Source: Flagellimonas sp. S3867 (GTDB lineage: Bacteria > Bacteroidota > Bacteroidia > Flavobacteriales > Flavobacteriaceae). From it: a stretch of 64,000 nucleotides of DNA. The notes under the pieces are model-generated. The model made no database searches, had not been told where the DNA came from, and saw nothing but the letters and a program-made list of their open reading frames with translations. Position numbers and translations under genes: made by a program. This document shows positions 45,640-55,298 of the stretch, piece by piece (position 1 is the stretch's first letter; each line of letters starts with the position of its first letter). Location: NCBI RefSeq assembly GCF_014698935.1, contig NZ_JACVMN010000001.1, forward strand, positions 62,001 to 126,000, given 5' to 3'.

Positions 45640-45670
45640 CAAAAGTAGTACTTTTGAATGCTTCATCAAA
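45640..45670 (-). promoter_or_regulatory. thr operon promoter (TTTG-N19-TAnnTTTG)
   Basis: On the minus strand, TTTG (45670-45667), exactly 19 bases, then TACTTTTG (45647-45640): a perfect Bacteroidota promoter. Predicted start near 45633, giving a leader of about 164 bases before the thrA ATG. Confidence 0.75.
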
Positions 45671-45722
45671 TGATTCTAAAATTTTTACGAAATCAATAGT
45701 AATTGTTAATTTTTGTTGCTGA

Positions 45723-47264
45723 ATGAAAATTTTTACTGCCGAGCAAATATATCAAGCTGATAAATTCACAATAGCCAAACAGCAGATTACCAGTGACGAA
45801 CTCATGGAAAGAGCCGCGCTTAAATTGTTTGAATGGATGCATTCCAGACTTCAGGGCGCTCAGGTTACCATTCATCTTTTTTGTGGAATAGGGAATAATG
45901 GGGGAGATGGTATTGCGTTGGCAAGGCACTTACAGGAACATGGTTATACCATTAAGGTCTATGTGGTAAATTATAGTGAAAAGCGCTCGAAGGATTTTCT
46001 TCTAAACTTGGAACGATTGAAGGATAGAAAGATATGGCCCGAATTCATCAATGAAGAAACGTGCCTGCCAGAGATTACACCAAATGATATTATTGTTGAT
46101 GCGATTTTTGGTATTGGCTTGAATCGCCCACCAGAAGCATGGGTGGGCAAAATAATTCAACATATCAATATTTCTTCAGCTTTTGTACTTGCTGTGGACA
46201 TCCCTTCAGGATTGCCAATGGACAGAAAACCCGCAAGCCCAAATCATGTGATTGAAGCGAGTTATGTTTTGAGTTTTCAGGTGCCCAAACTGGTTTTTTT
46301 TCTTCCAGAAACTGGAATTTATGTCAATCAATGGGAGGTACTTGATATTGGATTGGACCAGGAATTCATTTCTACTGCAGAGAATCAGTACCAACTTATT
46401 GGGAAATCGGATATTTTGGGTATGTACCGACCCCGACTTAAGTTTTCCCATAAGGGAACCTATGGACATTCGGTGATAATCGGGGGTAGCTATGGAAAAA
46501 TAGGAGCGGTACAATTGGCAAGCAAGGCGTGTCTAACAACTGGCAGTGGTTTGGTTACGGCCTATGTGCCTGAGTGCGGCTACCAATCTTTGCAGACATT
46601 GGCTCCAGAACTTATGGTTTTAACGGATGATGAGGATGATAAAATTACCAAAATCGATATTCCTTTTGCACCCTCGGTGTTAGGAATAGGCATGGGGATG
46701 GGCACGGAGGATGATACTGTAAGCGCATTCGGAACATTATTAAAGCAAACTACAACTCCAATGGTCATTGATGCGGATGGGTTGAATATTTTAGCCAAAA
46801 ACCCCAAATTGTTGAAAGATGTTCCGGAACAATCTGTACTAACCCCACACCCCAAAGAACTGGAAAGATTGGTTGGGAAATGGAGTGATGATTTTGAAAA
46901 ATTGAAAAAGGCAAAAGATTTTGCAACTAACCATAAATGCGTGTTATTGATTAAAGGCGCCCATACGATAGTTGTTGGTCAACAAAAAAGTTATATAAAT
47001 ACTACGGGCAATCCCGGACTCGCCACGGCAGGAAGTGGGGATGTACTCACAGGAATGATTACAGGGTTAATGGCTCAAGGATATGAATCTTTGCATAGTG
47101 CCATTTTTGGAGTCTATTTGCACGGATTGGCAGGAGATATTAAAGCTTCAAATGTTGGATATGAAGCATTAAATGCCTCAGGAATAATTGAAAATATCGG
47201 TACTGCTTATATGGAGTTGCTTAGACCACCCGAAAGAACGAACCCTAAAGAAGGAGAAGCTTAA
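45723..47264 (+). CDS. nnr: Bifunctional NAD(P)HX epimerase/dehydratase
   Basis: A 513-residue fusion that repairs damaged NAD(P)H hydrates. The N-terminal NnrE-type epimerase domain (about residues 1-215) has GIGNNGGDGIALARHL near 55. The C-terminal NnrD-type ADP-dependent dehydratase domain (about 225-505) has GSYGKIGAVQL near 256, VIDADGLNIL near 347 and the nucleotide motif GNPGLATAGSGDVLTGM near 424. A TAATTTTTG stretch, one base longer than the TAnnTTTG consensus, ends 9 bp before the ATG. Divergent from the thr operon. Confidence 0.95.
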   Translation: MKIFTAEQIYQADKFTIAKQQITSDELMERAALKLFEWMHSRLQGAQVTIHLFCGIGNNGGDGIALARHLQEHGYTIKVYVVNYSEKRSKDFLLNLERLKDRKIWPEFINEETCLPEITPNDIIVDAIFGIGLNRPPEAWVGKIIQHINISSAFVLAVDIPSGLPMDRKPASPNHVIEASYVLSFQVPKLVFFLPETGIYVNQWEVLDIGLDQEFISTAENQYQLIGKSDILGMYRPRLKFSHKGTYGHSVIIGGSYGKIGAVQLASKACLTTGSGLVTAYVPECGYQSLQTLAPELMVLTDDEDDKITKIDIPFAPSVLGIGMGMGTEDDTVSAFGTLLKQTTTPMVIDADGLNILAKNPKLLKDVPEQSVLTPHPKELERLVGKWSDDFEKLKKAKDFATNHKCVLLIKGAHTIVVGQQKSYINTTGNPGLATAGSGDVLTGMITGLMAQGYESLHSAIFGVYLHGLAGDIKASNVGYEALNASGIIENIGTAYMELLRPPERTNPKEGEA

Positions 47265-47680
47265 ATCTTATTCTTCTTTTTGCTGCTTTTAAGCCTTTTC
47301 TTTACCCAGGCCAGAGCATTGTCGAACTCAATAAAGAATTCCATGTTCTTTTTGTAGAAGAGTTTTTCAATCTTAAAGTTGTGCATATCAATTTCCTTCT
47401 TGGAAACTATAGCAAAGGCTATTAAGTTTTTCATTCCTCTGAGGTAATTATATACGGTGGGGTCTACGGCATAAGAATTTTTACGAAGGCTTATGTAGCC
47501 AAAATTCTTGTCCCTAAAATGTATTTCTGAAATTCCGATGATTTGATAGGTGCGTTCTAGTGTAACGGTGGCGCCTTCTTCAAAAGTAGCAACCATATAA
47601 TCGTCAAAAACCTGAACACTTCCAATATCTAACTGGTATTCTCGTACAACAACAGCTTTCCTTGTAGAAGCAAATTTCAT
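47261..47680 (-). CDS. Hypothetical protein, STAS/PH-like
   Basis: A 139-residue protein of alternating strands without signal peptide or membrane segment. It has an aromatic-rich core (IHFRDKNFGYISLRKNSYAVDP, residues 71-92) and a strongly basic tail (KRLKSSKKKNKI). The fold may be SpoIIAA/STAS-like, but no phosphorylation site is apparent. It overlaps the nnr stop by 4 bp in convergent orientation. Common in flavobacteria; function unknown. Confidence 0.7.
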   Translation of the reverse strand: MKFASTRKAVVVREYQLDIGSVQVFDDYMVATFEEGATVTLERTYQIIGISEIHFRDKNFGYISLRKNSYAVDPTVYNYLRGMKNLIAFAIVSKKEIDMHNFKIEKLFYKKNMEFFIEFDNALAWVKKRLKSSKKKNKI

Positions 47681-47786
47681 TCCCCAAATAATTATAGTGT
47701 CTCAAGACGAAAGTATGGGGAAAGCCCAGAGACGTGAAAAATAATAGATTAAAAGCTTAAATATCGTATGTATGGCAGTTTTGGGT

Positions 47787-47813
47787 ACAAAAAAAGCCGG
47801 CTGTGAGCCGGCT
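47787..47813 (-). terminator. Terminator of clpC
   Basis: AGCCGGCT (47795-47802) and its copy AGCCGGCT (47806-47813) form an 8-bp stem with a 3-base loop, and on the minus strand a run of seven T follows. It lies 21 bp past the clpC stop. Confidence 0.9.
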
Positions 47814-47833
47814 GTATCAATTGTATACTAATG

Positions 47834-50392
47834 CTATCCATCGGCCTTTGGAGATTTCTCCGGCTTCTTTATGGTGATGCTCAGTTCTTCTTTTTTCTCG
47901 TCCAATTCGATAAAAATACTATCCCCTTCAGCAAGCTTAGAATTTACGATTTCCTCAGCAAGGGCATCTTCAATATATTTTTGAATGGCTCTTTTTAAAG
48001 GTCGGGCACCATATTGTTTGTCAAATCCTTTATCCGCAATATAATCTTTGGCTTTATCGGATAATTTAAGATCGTATCCTATGTCCTTGATACGCTCATA
48101 GAGTTTGTTCAACTCAATGTCGATAATCTTATGAATATCTTCACGTTCCAGCGGATTGAATACAATAACATCGTCTATTCTGTTCAAAAATTCTGGTGCG
48201 AAGGCCTTTTTCAAAGCGTTTTCAATTACACTTTTTTGGTGGCTGTCGGCTTGAGCCTTTTTAGCAGCTGTACCGAAACCTACGCCTTGACCAAAATCCT
48301 TTAACTGTCTTGCCCCAATGTTTGAGGTCATGATAATGATTGTATTTCTAAAGTCAATTTTTCTACCCAGACTATCTGTCAAATAGCCATCATCCAAAAC
48401 CTGGAGCAGCATATTGAAAACATCTGGATGTGCTTTTTCAACCTCATCTAAAAGAATAACTGAATACGGTTTACGCCGTACTTTTTCCGTGAGCTGTCCG
48501 CCTTCTTCGTAACCCACATATCCTGGAGGCGCTCCAACCAATCTGGAAATCGCAAATTTCTCCATGTATTCACTCATGTCAATACGGATAAGGGCATCTT
48601 CAGAATCAAAAAGTTCCTTGGCAAGAATCTTGGCCAATTGTGTTTTTCCAACACCTGTTTGACCTAAGAAAATAAATGAACCGATAGGCTTGTTTGGATC
48701 CTTAAGACCAGCACGATTTCGTTGTATGGCTTTGGCCACTTTTGAAACGGCCTCATCTTGACCAATTACAAATCCTTTTATGAGATTTGGAAGTTCGGCA
48801 AGTTTATTACTTTCTGTTTGTGCAATTCTGTTTACTGGAATTCCGCTCATCATGGAAACCACATCTGCAACATTATCCTCAGAAACCGTTTCGCGATGTA
48901 ATTTGCTTTCTTCTTCCCATCGTTCTTGGGCTGCTGCCAATTCCTTTTCCAATCTTTTTTCGTCATCGCGAAGTTTGGCCGCTTCTTCGTATTTCTGCTT
49001 TTTGACCACACTGTTTTTAAGCTCCCTTACATCGTCAAGCTGATTTTCAAGTTCCAAAATCTGTTTTGGAACATCCATGTTCACAATATGAACTCGGGAT
49101 CCAGCTTCGTCAAGGGCATCAATGGCCTTATCTGGTAAAAACCTGTCAGTCATATAACGGTTTGTCAGTTTTACACAGGCTAAAATCGCTTCATCGGTAT
49201 AGTTTACGTTATGATGATCTTCGTACTTACCTTTGATATTCATCAAAATCTCGATGGTTTCCTCAACTGTGGTAGGTTCAACCATAACCTTTTGAAAACG
49301 TCTTTCTAAAGCACCATCTTTTTCTATATACTGGCGATATTCGTCCAACGTGGTCGCTCCTATACATTGAATCTCTCCTCTTGCCAGTGCGGGTTTGAAC
49401 ATATTGGAAGCATCTAAACTTCCGGTTGCACCACCAGCACCTACAATGGTATGTATTTCATCAATGAAAAGAATAATGTCGTCATTCTTTTCAAGCTCGT
49501 TCATCACAGCTTTCATTCGCTCCTCAAACTGACCACGATATTTGGTTCCTGCAACCAGCGAAGCCAAATCCAAGGTAACTACACGTTTGTTATATAGAAT
49601 TCTAGAAACTTTTTTGTTGATGATTCTTAAAGCCAAACCTTCGGCTATGGCACTTTTGCCCACTCCGGGTTCTCCTATGAGCAAGGGATTATTCTTTTTT
49701 CGTCTGCTTAAAACCTGCGAAACACGTTCTATCTCTTTTTCCCTACCAACAACTGGATCAAGCTTATTGTCTTCTGCCAATCGGGTAAGATCCCGGCCAA
49801 AATTATCCAATACGGGAGTTTTGGATTTCTTGGTCCCTTTTTGGGAAGAACTGGAACCAAATGTACTTTCTTTGGAATCACCGGTGTCTTCAGGGTCGCT
49901 TGGGAAAGAAGATTCGGCTTGCGGCGAATCCAAATAATCATCATCGCTGGTGATCATAGATTTAAATTGATCCTTCACATTATCGTAATCTACCTTTAAC
50001 TTATGTAAAAGTTTTGTGGTGGGGTCGTTTTCGTTTCTGAGTATGCACAGCAACAAATGTGCTGTGTTAATTGAAGAACTCTGAAAGAGCTTGGCTTCTA
50101 AAAACGTGGTTTTGAGTGCACGTTCGGCCTGTCTCGTCAGATGCAAGTTCTTTTTGTCCTTTTGGATTGTTCCGGTATTTGGGTTGGCCGGGCTAAGAAT
50201 TTCCACTTTTCTTCTCAAGTGGTCCAAATCAACATCCAAGGCGTCGAGGATGTTTATGGCCTTACCGTTACCATCACGTAAAAGACCTAGCATCAAATGT
50301 TCAGTTCCAATAAAATCATGGCCTAATCTAAGGGCCTCTTCTTTGCTATATGCTATTACGTCTTTTACTCTTGGGGAAAAATTATCGTCCAT
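47834..50392 (-). CDS. clpC: ATP-dependent Clp protease ATP-binding subunit ClpC
   Basis: An 852-residue AAA+ unfoldase that feeds substrates to ClpP. Two N-terminal Clp repeats (about residues 1-140) and a Ser/Asp-rich linker are followed by the first AAA domain (Walker A GEPGVGKSA near 242). A UVR-type coiled coil (YEEAAKLRDDEKRLEKELAAA, near 478-498) precedes the second AAA domain (Walker A LGQTGVGKTQL near 587, with the ClpP-loop region further on). This order is ClpC rather than ClpA or ClpB. A near-consensus promoter (TACTTTTA, 50428-50421) lies upstream, and the gene is divergent from gyrA. Confidence 0.95.
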   Translation of the reverse strand: MDDNFSPRVKDVIAYSKEEALRLGHDFIGTEHLMLGLLRDGNGKAINILDALDVDLDHLRRKVEILSPANPNTGTIQKDKKNLHLTRQAERALKTTFLEAKLFQSSSINTAHLLLCILRNENDPTTKLLHKLKVDYDNVKDQFKSMITSDDDYLDSPQAESSFPSDPEDTGDSKESTFGSSSSQKGTKKSKTPVLDNFGRDLTRLAEDNKLDPVVGREKEIERVSQVLSRRKKNNPLLIGEPGVGKSAIAEGLALRIINKKVSRILYNKRVVTLDLASLVAGTKYRGQFEERMKAVMNELEKNDDIILFIDEIHTIVGAGGATGSLDASNMFKPALARGEIQCIGATTLDEYRQYIEKDGALERRFQKVMVEPTTVEETIEILMNIKGKYEDHHNVNYTDEAILACVKLTNRYMTDRFLPDKAIDALDEAGSRVHIVNMDVPKQILELENQLDDVRELKNSVVKKQKYEEAAKLRDDEKRLEKELAAAQERWEEESKLHRETVSEDNVADVVSMMSGIPVNRIAQTESNKLAELPNLIKGFVIGQDEAVSKVAKAIQRNRAGLKDPNKPIGSFIFLGQTGVGKTQLAKILAKELFDSEDALIRIDMSEYMEKFAISRLVGAPPGYVGYEEGGQLTEKVRRKPYSVILLDEVEKAHPDVFNMLLQVLDDGYLTDSLGRKIDFRNTIIIMTSNIGARQLKDFGQGVGFGTAAKKAQADSHQKSVIENALKKAFAPEFLNRIDDVIVFNPLEREDIHKIIDIELNKLYERIKDIGYDLKLSDKAKDYIADKGFDKQYGARPLKRAIQKYIEDALAEEIVNSKLAEGDSIFIELDEKKEELSITIKKPEKSPKADG

Positions 50393-50651
50393 ACATTACC
50401 TTTTCAGCAATTAAAATTAATAAAAGTATCATTACCGTAGTCAAATACTGTACCCATAATCGATAAACTTGTTGTAAAAGTCGAAATAAAACGCATTTTT
50501 GACAGAGTTTAACAAAGTTTTATCAGCATTTCTTCCTACAATTATACTGTTGATAATTTTTTTAATAAAGTAGAGCGCAACTGTTTTGAAAGGTACGATT
50601 TTGCGTATATTGCCGTGATATTTTAACCGCAAAAAACAATTGGATTTTAGC

Positions 50652-53192
50652 ATGGCTGAAGGAGAAAAGTTAATTCCTATCAACATTGAAGATGAGATGA
50701 AATCTGCCTACATTGATTATTCAATGTCGGTCATTGTGTCACGTGCTCTGCCAGATGTCAGAGATGGACTTAAACCTGTTCACCGAAGAGTACTTTTTGG
50801 TATGCACGAGCTGGGTGTAAGATCTGGTAGTGCGCATAAAAAATCTGCCCGTATTGTTGGGGAGGTCCTGGGTAAATATCACCCACACGGTGATACTTCG
50901 GTATATGATGCTATGGTACGTATGGCCCAGGAATGGAGCCTTAGGTATATGTTGGTAGATGGCCAGGGTAACTTTGGGTCGGTAGATGGCGATAGCCCTG
51001 CGGCAATGCGTTATACCGAGGCAAGAATGCGCAAAATAGCTGACGAGATGTTGGCAGATATCGATAAGGATACTGTAGATCATCAGCTCAATTTTGACGA
51101 TTCCTTGCAAGAACCTACGGTTCTTCCAACCCGTGTACCTGCTTTGTTGGTGAATGGAGCTTCGGGTATTGCGGTGGGTATGGCCACCAATATGCCACCA
51201 CATAACCTTTCTGAGGTTGTGGACGGAACAATTGCCTACATTGACAACAGCGATATAGAGATTGACGAGCTTATTACGCATATAAAGGCTCCAGATTTTC
51301 CAACAGGAGGAATCATATATGGTTATGATGGCGTCAAAGAGGCCTTTCATACAGGTAGAGGTCGTGTAGTTATGCGTGCCAAAGCTACTTTTGAAGAAGT
51401 ACAAGGACGTGAGTGCATTATAGTGACCGAGATTCCATATCAGGTGAACAAAGCTGATATGATCAAGAAAACGGCAGATCTTGTCAATGACAAAAAGATT
51501 GAGGGTATTTCTACCATCCGGGACGAGTCGGATAGAAAGGGTATGCGTATCGTTTATATTCTTAAAAGAGATGCCATTCCGAACATAGTGTTGAACATGC
51601 TTTACAAGTATACGGCACTGCAATCTTCATTTAGTGTCAATAACATTGCATTGGTCAAAGGAAGACCACGATTACTCAATCTGAAAGAAATCATCCACTA
51701 TTTTGTGGAACATCGACATGAAGTAGTTGTCCGAAGAACAAAGTTCGAGCTTAAAAAAGCGGAAGACCGTGCCCATATTCTTGAAGGACTCATTATTGCT
51801 TCTGACAATATTGATGAGGTAATTGCATTGATCAGGGCATCTTCTAATGTCGAAGATGCTAGAAATGGCTTGATGGAACGGTTTAAACTGACCGAAGTCC
51901 AAGCGAAGGCCATTGTAGAGATGCGCCTTAGACAACTTACCGGGTTGGAGCAGGACAAGCTTCGTGATGAATATGATGAATTGCTCAAGACCATTGAAGA
52001 TTTAAAAGATATTCTTGACAAGAAAGATCGTAGAATGCAGATCATTAAAGATGAGCTGCTGGAGATCAAGGAGAAATATGGAGATGAAAGAAGATCTGAG
52101 ATAAACTTTGCAGGTGGTGACTTGAGTATCGAGGACATGATTCCAGATGAGCAGGTGGTTATTACTATTTCCCATGCTGGTTATATCAAAAGAACACCTT
52201 TATCCGAATACAAGACCCAAAATAGGGGTGGGGTTGGTCAAAAAGCATCTTCGACCAGAAATGAGGATTTCTTGGAACACCTTTTTGTGGGAACCAACCA
52301 TCAATATATGTTGTTCTTTACCCAAAAAGGAAAATGTTTCTGGATGCGGGTATATGAAATTCCAGAAGGAAGCAGAACTTCCAAAGGAAGAGCTATTCAA
52401 AACCTTATCAATATTGAAAAAGAAGATAAGGTCAAGGCATTCATTTGTACCCAAGACCTTAAGGATGAAGATTATGTGAATTCGCACTATGTGATCATGG
52501 CAACCAAGAAGGGTACCGTTAAGAAAACATCTTTAGAACAGTATTCAAGACCCCGTCAAAATGGTATCAATGCCATTACAATTAGGGAGGAAGACGAATT
52601 GCTTGAAGCAAAACTGACAACCGGAACAAGTCAAATTTTCCTTGGATTAAAATCAGGAAAAGCGATTCGATTTGAGGAAGGCAAGACTCGCCCAATGGGA
52701 AGAAATGCTTCCGGTGTTAGAGGTATTTCTTTGGCCAATGACAAGGATGAAGTCATTGGAATGGTATCCGTGCACAATTTTGAAGATGACATCTTGGTTG
52801 TTTCCGAAAATGGATATGGCAAACGTTCAACAATAGATGATTATCGGGTTACGAACAGAGGAGGAAAAGGAGTAAAGACCATTTCTATCACGGATAAGAC
52901 CGGCGGTCTAGTGGCCATAAAGAATGTTTCTGATACCGATGACCTTATGATTATCAATAAATCAGGAATTGCCATTCGAATGGGTGTTGAAGATTTACGT
53001 GTTATGGGAAGGGCTACCCAAGGGGTCAGACTTATCAATTTAAAGGATAAAGATTCTATTGCCGCCGTTGCCAAGGTGATGAAAGATGAAGATGCGGTTG
53101 AGGAAGTGGATATCCTTGATATTGAGGTGAATGGAGAAGATGGCACGGCAATTGATAATGATACCGACGAAAAGAATAACGATAAAGAATAA
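50652..53192 (+). CDS. gyrA: DNA gyrase subunit A
   Basis: An 846-residue type II topoisomerase breakage-reunion subunit. The catalytic Tyr lies in [10 protein letters not shown] near residue 118, and the quinolone-pocket region reads [17 protein letters not shown] near 76-92. The position equivalent to E. coli Ser83 is Thr and the Asp87 equivalent is kept. The C-terminal beta-pinwheel is complete, and the GyrA-box-like [12 protein letters not shown] lies near 520. An acidic tail ends the protein ([17 protein letters not shown]). The ATG at 50652 is used instead of an upstream TTG. A TPR gene follows 27 bp later. Confidence 0.97.
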   Translation: MAEGEKLIPINIEDEMKSAYIDYSMSVIVSRALPDVRDGLKPVHRRVLFGMHELGVRSGSAHKKSARIVGEVLGKYHPHGDTSVYDAMVRMAQEWSLRYMLVDGQGNFGSVDGDSPAAMRYTEARMRKIADEMLADIDKDTVDHQLNFDDSLQEPTVLPTRVPALLVNGASGIAVGMATNMPPHNLSEVVDGTIAYIDNSDIEIDELITHIKAPDFPTGGIIYGYDGVKEAFHTGRGRVVMRAKATFEEVQGRECIIVTEIPYQVNKADMIKKTADLVNDKKIEGISTIRDESDRKGMRIVYILKRDAIPNIVLNMLYKYTALQSSFSVNNIALVKGRPRLLNLKEIIHYFVEHRHEVVVRRTKFELKKAEDRAHILEGLIIASDNIDEVIALIRASSNVEDARNGLMERFKLTEVQAKAIVEMRLRQLTGLEQDKLRDEYDELLKTIEDLKDILDKKDRRMQIIKDELLEIKEKYGDERRSEINFAGGDLSIEDMIPDEQVVITISHAGYIKRTPLSEYKTQNRGGVGQKASSTRNEDFLEHLFVGTNHQYMLFFTQKGKCFWMRVYEIPEGSRTSKGRAIQNLINIEKEDKVKAFICTQDLKDEDYVNSHYVIMATKKGTVKKTSLEQYSRPRQNGINAITIREEDELLEAKLTTGTSQIFLGLKSGKAIRFEEGKTRPMGRNASGVRGISLANDKDEVIGMVSVHNFEDDILVVSENGYGKRSTIDDYRVTNRGGKGVKTISITDKTGGLVAIKNVSDTDDLMIINKSGIAIRMGVEDLRVMGRATQGVRLINLKDKDSIAAVAKVMKDEDAVEEVDILDIEVNGEDGTAIDNDTDEKNNDKE

Positions 53193-53219
53193 TCATAAAC
53201 ACTAATAATTACATTTAAA

Positions 53220-54482
53220 ATGAAGACTAAATTTTTAATGCTATTAGCAATAGGGGTTTCAACAATGGGATTTTCCCAAAAAGTTGAAATCAAGGCTGCG
53301 GAAAAGGCGCTAAAAGGAGGAGATGCTACCAGTGCAAAAACTTCCATTGATAGCGCCGCCTCATTGATCGATGCTGCTGACGCCAAGACCCAGGCGCAGT
53401 ATTATGCTGTAAAAGGTAATGTTTATGCTGATCTGGCCAAAAAAGGAGATGCAACAGCATTTCAACCAGCCATTGATGCGTATAAAAAAGTAATATCTGT
53501 TGAAGAAACCAGCGGAAAGGCAAAGTATACCACAGTTGCCACACAAAGCCTTGCTCAAATAACATCCGATTTGATCAATGCTGCTGTTGAAGATAACAAC
53601 AACAAAAAGTTTGATGATGCCGCTGACAAATTGTACTTAGGATATCAATTGAGTCCAAAAGATACACTGTACCTCTACTATGCGGCAAGTAGTGCTGTTA
53701 ACGGACAAAACTATGAGAAAGCGTTGACCTACTACAACGAACTTAAAGATATAGGGTACGATGGAAGTGATGTTACATACACCGCGGTAAATATTGAAAC
53801 CGGAGAGGTGGATACCATGGATAAAAATACAAGGGACCTTTATGTAAAAGCAGGAACCCACAAAGACCCAAAGGAGGAAAATAGCCCCTCTAAAACTGCG
53901 GAAGTTGTTAAAAATATCGCATTGATCTATCAGCAATTAGGAGATAACGACAAGGCTTTGGCGGCCTATGCCGATGCTAGAACCGTTGATCCAAATGATG
54001 TTAACCTTGTACTTGGCGAAGCCAATTTGCACTATGCAATGGGTGATAAGGATAAATTTAAAGTGTTGATGTCCGAAGCATCAGGAATGGAGCCAGATAA
54101 TGCCGATTTACTTTATAACATTGGTGTAATCAATATGGAACAAGGTAATTTGGAAGATGCTAGAGACGCATACCGTAAAACCTTGGCTGTTGATCCAGGA
54201 TATATTAACGCATTGCTGAACCTTTCCACAACTTACGTAAATGAAGGAAATGGTCTTATTGATGAAATGAATACGCTTGGAAGTTCTAGAGCTGACATTG
54301 CTCGATATGATGAGTTGAAAAGCCAAAAGGATGATTTGTTCCTTGAAGGTGCAAAAGTTTTGGAAGATGCTTTAAAATCCAACCCTGACAACCAGGGTGT
54401 GCTTTCTCAGCTAAAAAATATTTACGGAGCTTTGGGAGATACGGATAACTTTATGCGTATTAAAAAGCTTTTAGGAGAATAA
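53220..54482 (+). CDS. Tetratricopeptide repeat protein, exported
   Basis: A 420-residue protein with a signal peptide (MKTKFLMLLAIGVSTMGFSQ). Several TPR-type helical repeats follow, clearest at DNDKALAAYADARTVDPNDV (near 240-260) and GNLEDARDAYRKTLAVDPGY (near 305-325). It should act as a periplasmic or envelope-attached scaffold, but no partner is evident. It lies 27 bp after gyrA, an association commonly seen in flavobacteria, and is followed by a terminator. Confidence 0.88.
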   Translation: MKTKFLMLLAIGVSTMGFSQKVEIKAAEKALKGGDATSAKTSIDSAASLIDAADAKTQAQYYAVKGNVYADLAKKGDATAFQPAIDAYKKVISVEETSGKAKYTTVATQSLAQITSDLINAAVEDNNNKKFDDAADKLYLGYQLSPKDTLYLYYAASSAVNGQNYEKALTYYNELKDIGYDGSDVTYTAVNIETGEVDTMDKNTRDLYVKAGTHKDPKEENSPSKTAEVVKNIALIYQQLGDNDKALAAYADARTVDPNDVNLVLGEANLHYAMGDKDKFKVLMSEASGMEPDNADLLYNIGVINMEQGNLEDARDAYRKTLAVDPGYINALLNLSTTYVNEGNGLIDEMNTLGSSRADIARYDELKSQKDDLFLEGAKVLEDALKSNPDNQGVLSQLKNIYGALGDTDNFMRIKKLLGE

Positions 54483-54503
54483 TCAATTGATTTTCCTCAA
54501 AAG

Positions 54504-54530
54504 AAGCCCCATTTTATGGGGCTTTTTTTA
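54504..54530. terminator. Bidirectional terminator
   Basis: AAGCCCCAT / ATGGGGCTT, a 9-bp stem with a 3-base loop, then seven T. It serves the TPR gene (plus), and its minus-strand copy may help end the NlpC/P60 gene. Confidence 0.9.
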
Positions 54531-55280
54531 TAGTATTTTTTTAATGACCCTAAGTTTGTGGGTATATAATTTTTCTTCGGTGTTGAATATACCGGTGTGG
54601 TCCAAACGGTCTATACGCACATGGCCATTGACATGTATAATATAGTTGTCTTTTAGAATAATTCCCACATGATCAATAATTCCCTCGTTATCATCAAAAA
54701 AGGCCAAATCACCTGGTTCACTTTCCTCAATAAAGCTTAAAGCTTCACCTTGTTTGGATTGGGCTTCGGCTTCCCGTTTCAACCCATATCCATTTATTTT
54801 ATAAACCATTTGGGTAAATCCGGAACAATCAATTCCAAAAAGAGTTTTTCCACCTTTTTGATAAGGCGCCTTCAAATACAATAATGCTGTATCTGCCAGG
54901 TGTTCTTTCTTTAATTGACTATCTATTGAATTCCCTTCAAAAGTATGATTCAATAAATCGGCAACTGAAACTACCGAACCCAATAGAATTGGAAGTAACA
55001 TTTCGTCCTTTGTATAAATGTGGGAAATGATGTCTGAAGCAACCTTGGTAGCAGTCTGTGTATTCAATCTTTCAAAATCATCCTCTTCAACGAATGTTAT
55101 TTGATTATTGTATACCCAACCTTCGCATTGGTCATAAGCTACCCTGATACGACTCCAAAGCTTTCTTTTTTCCAAAACTTTGAAATGATCTCCGTATAAA
55201 AGTTGAGACACCATTTCAGTATTGTCATCCGAAGATATACGAATGGGAACAACGCTTAAATGGCATACTCCGTACTGCAT
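54528..55280 (-). CDS. C40 (NlpC/P60) family peptidase with SH3-like domain
   Basis: A 250-residue cell-wall peptidase predicted to cut the stem peptide of peptidoglycan. An SH3b-like domain spans about residues 15-65. The NlpC/P60 catalytic triad is intact: Cys in LFGIDCSGFTQM (near 150), His in IIDHVGIIL (near 205) and His in IHVNGHVRID (near 218). There is no obvious signal peptide, so export is uncertain, although many flavobacterial homologues look the same. It is 18 bp downstream of the thiolase. Confidence 0.92.
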   Translation of the reverse strand: MQYGVCHLSVVPIRISSDDNTEMVSQLLYGDHFKVLEKRKLWSRIRVAYDQCEGWVYNNQITFVEEDDFERLNTQTATKVASDIISHIYTKDEMLLPILLGSVVSVADLLNHTFEGNSIDSQLKKEHLADTALLYLKAPYQKGGKTLFGIDCSGFTQMVYKINGYGLKREAEAQSKQGEALSFIEESEPGDLAFFDDNEGIIDHVGIILKDNYIIHVNGHVRIDRLDHTGIFNTEEKLYTHKLRVIKKIL

Positions 55281-55298
55281 CTGAAGTCGCTAAGCGAA

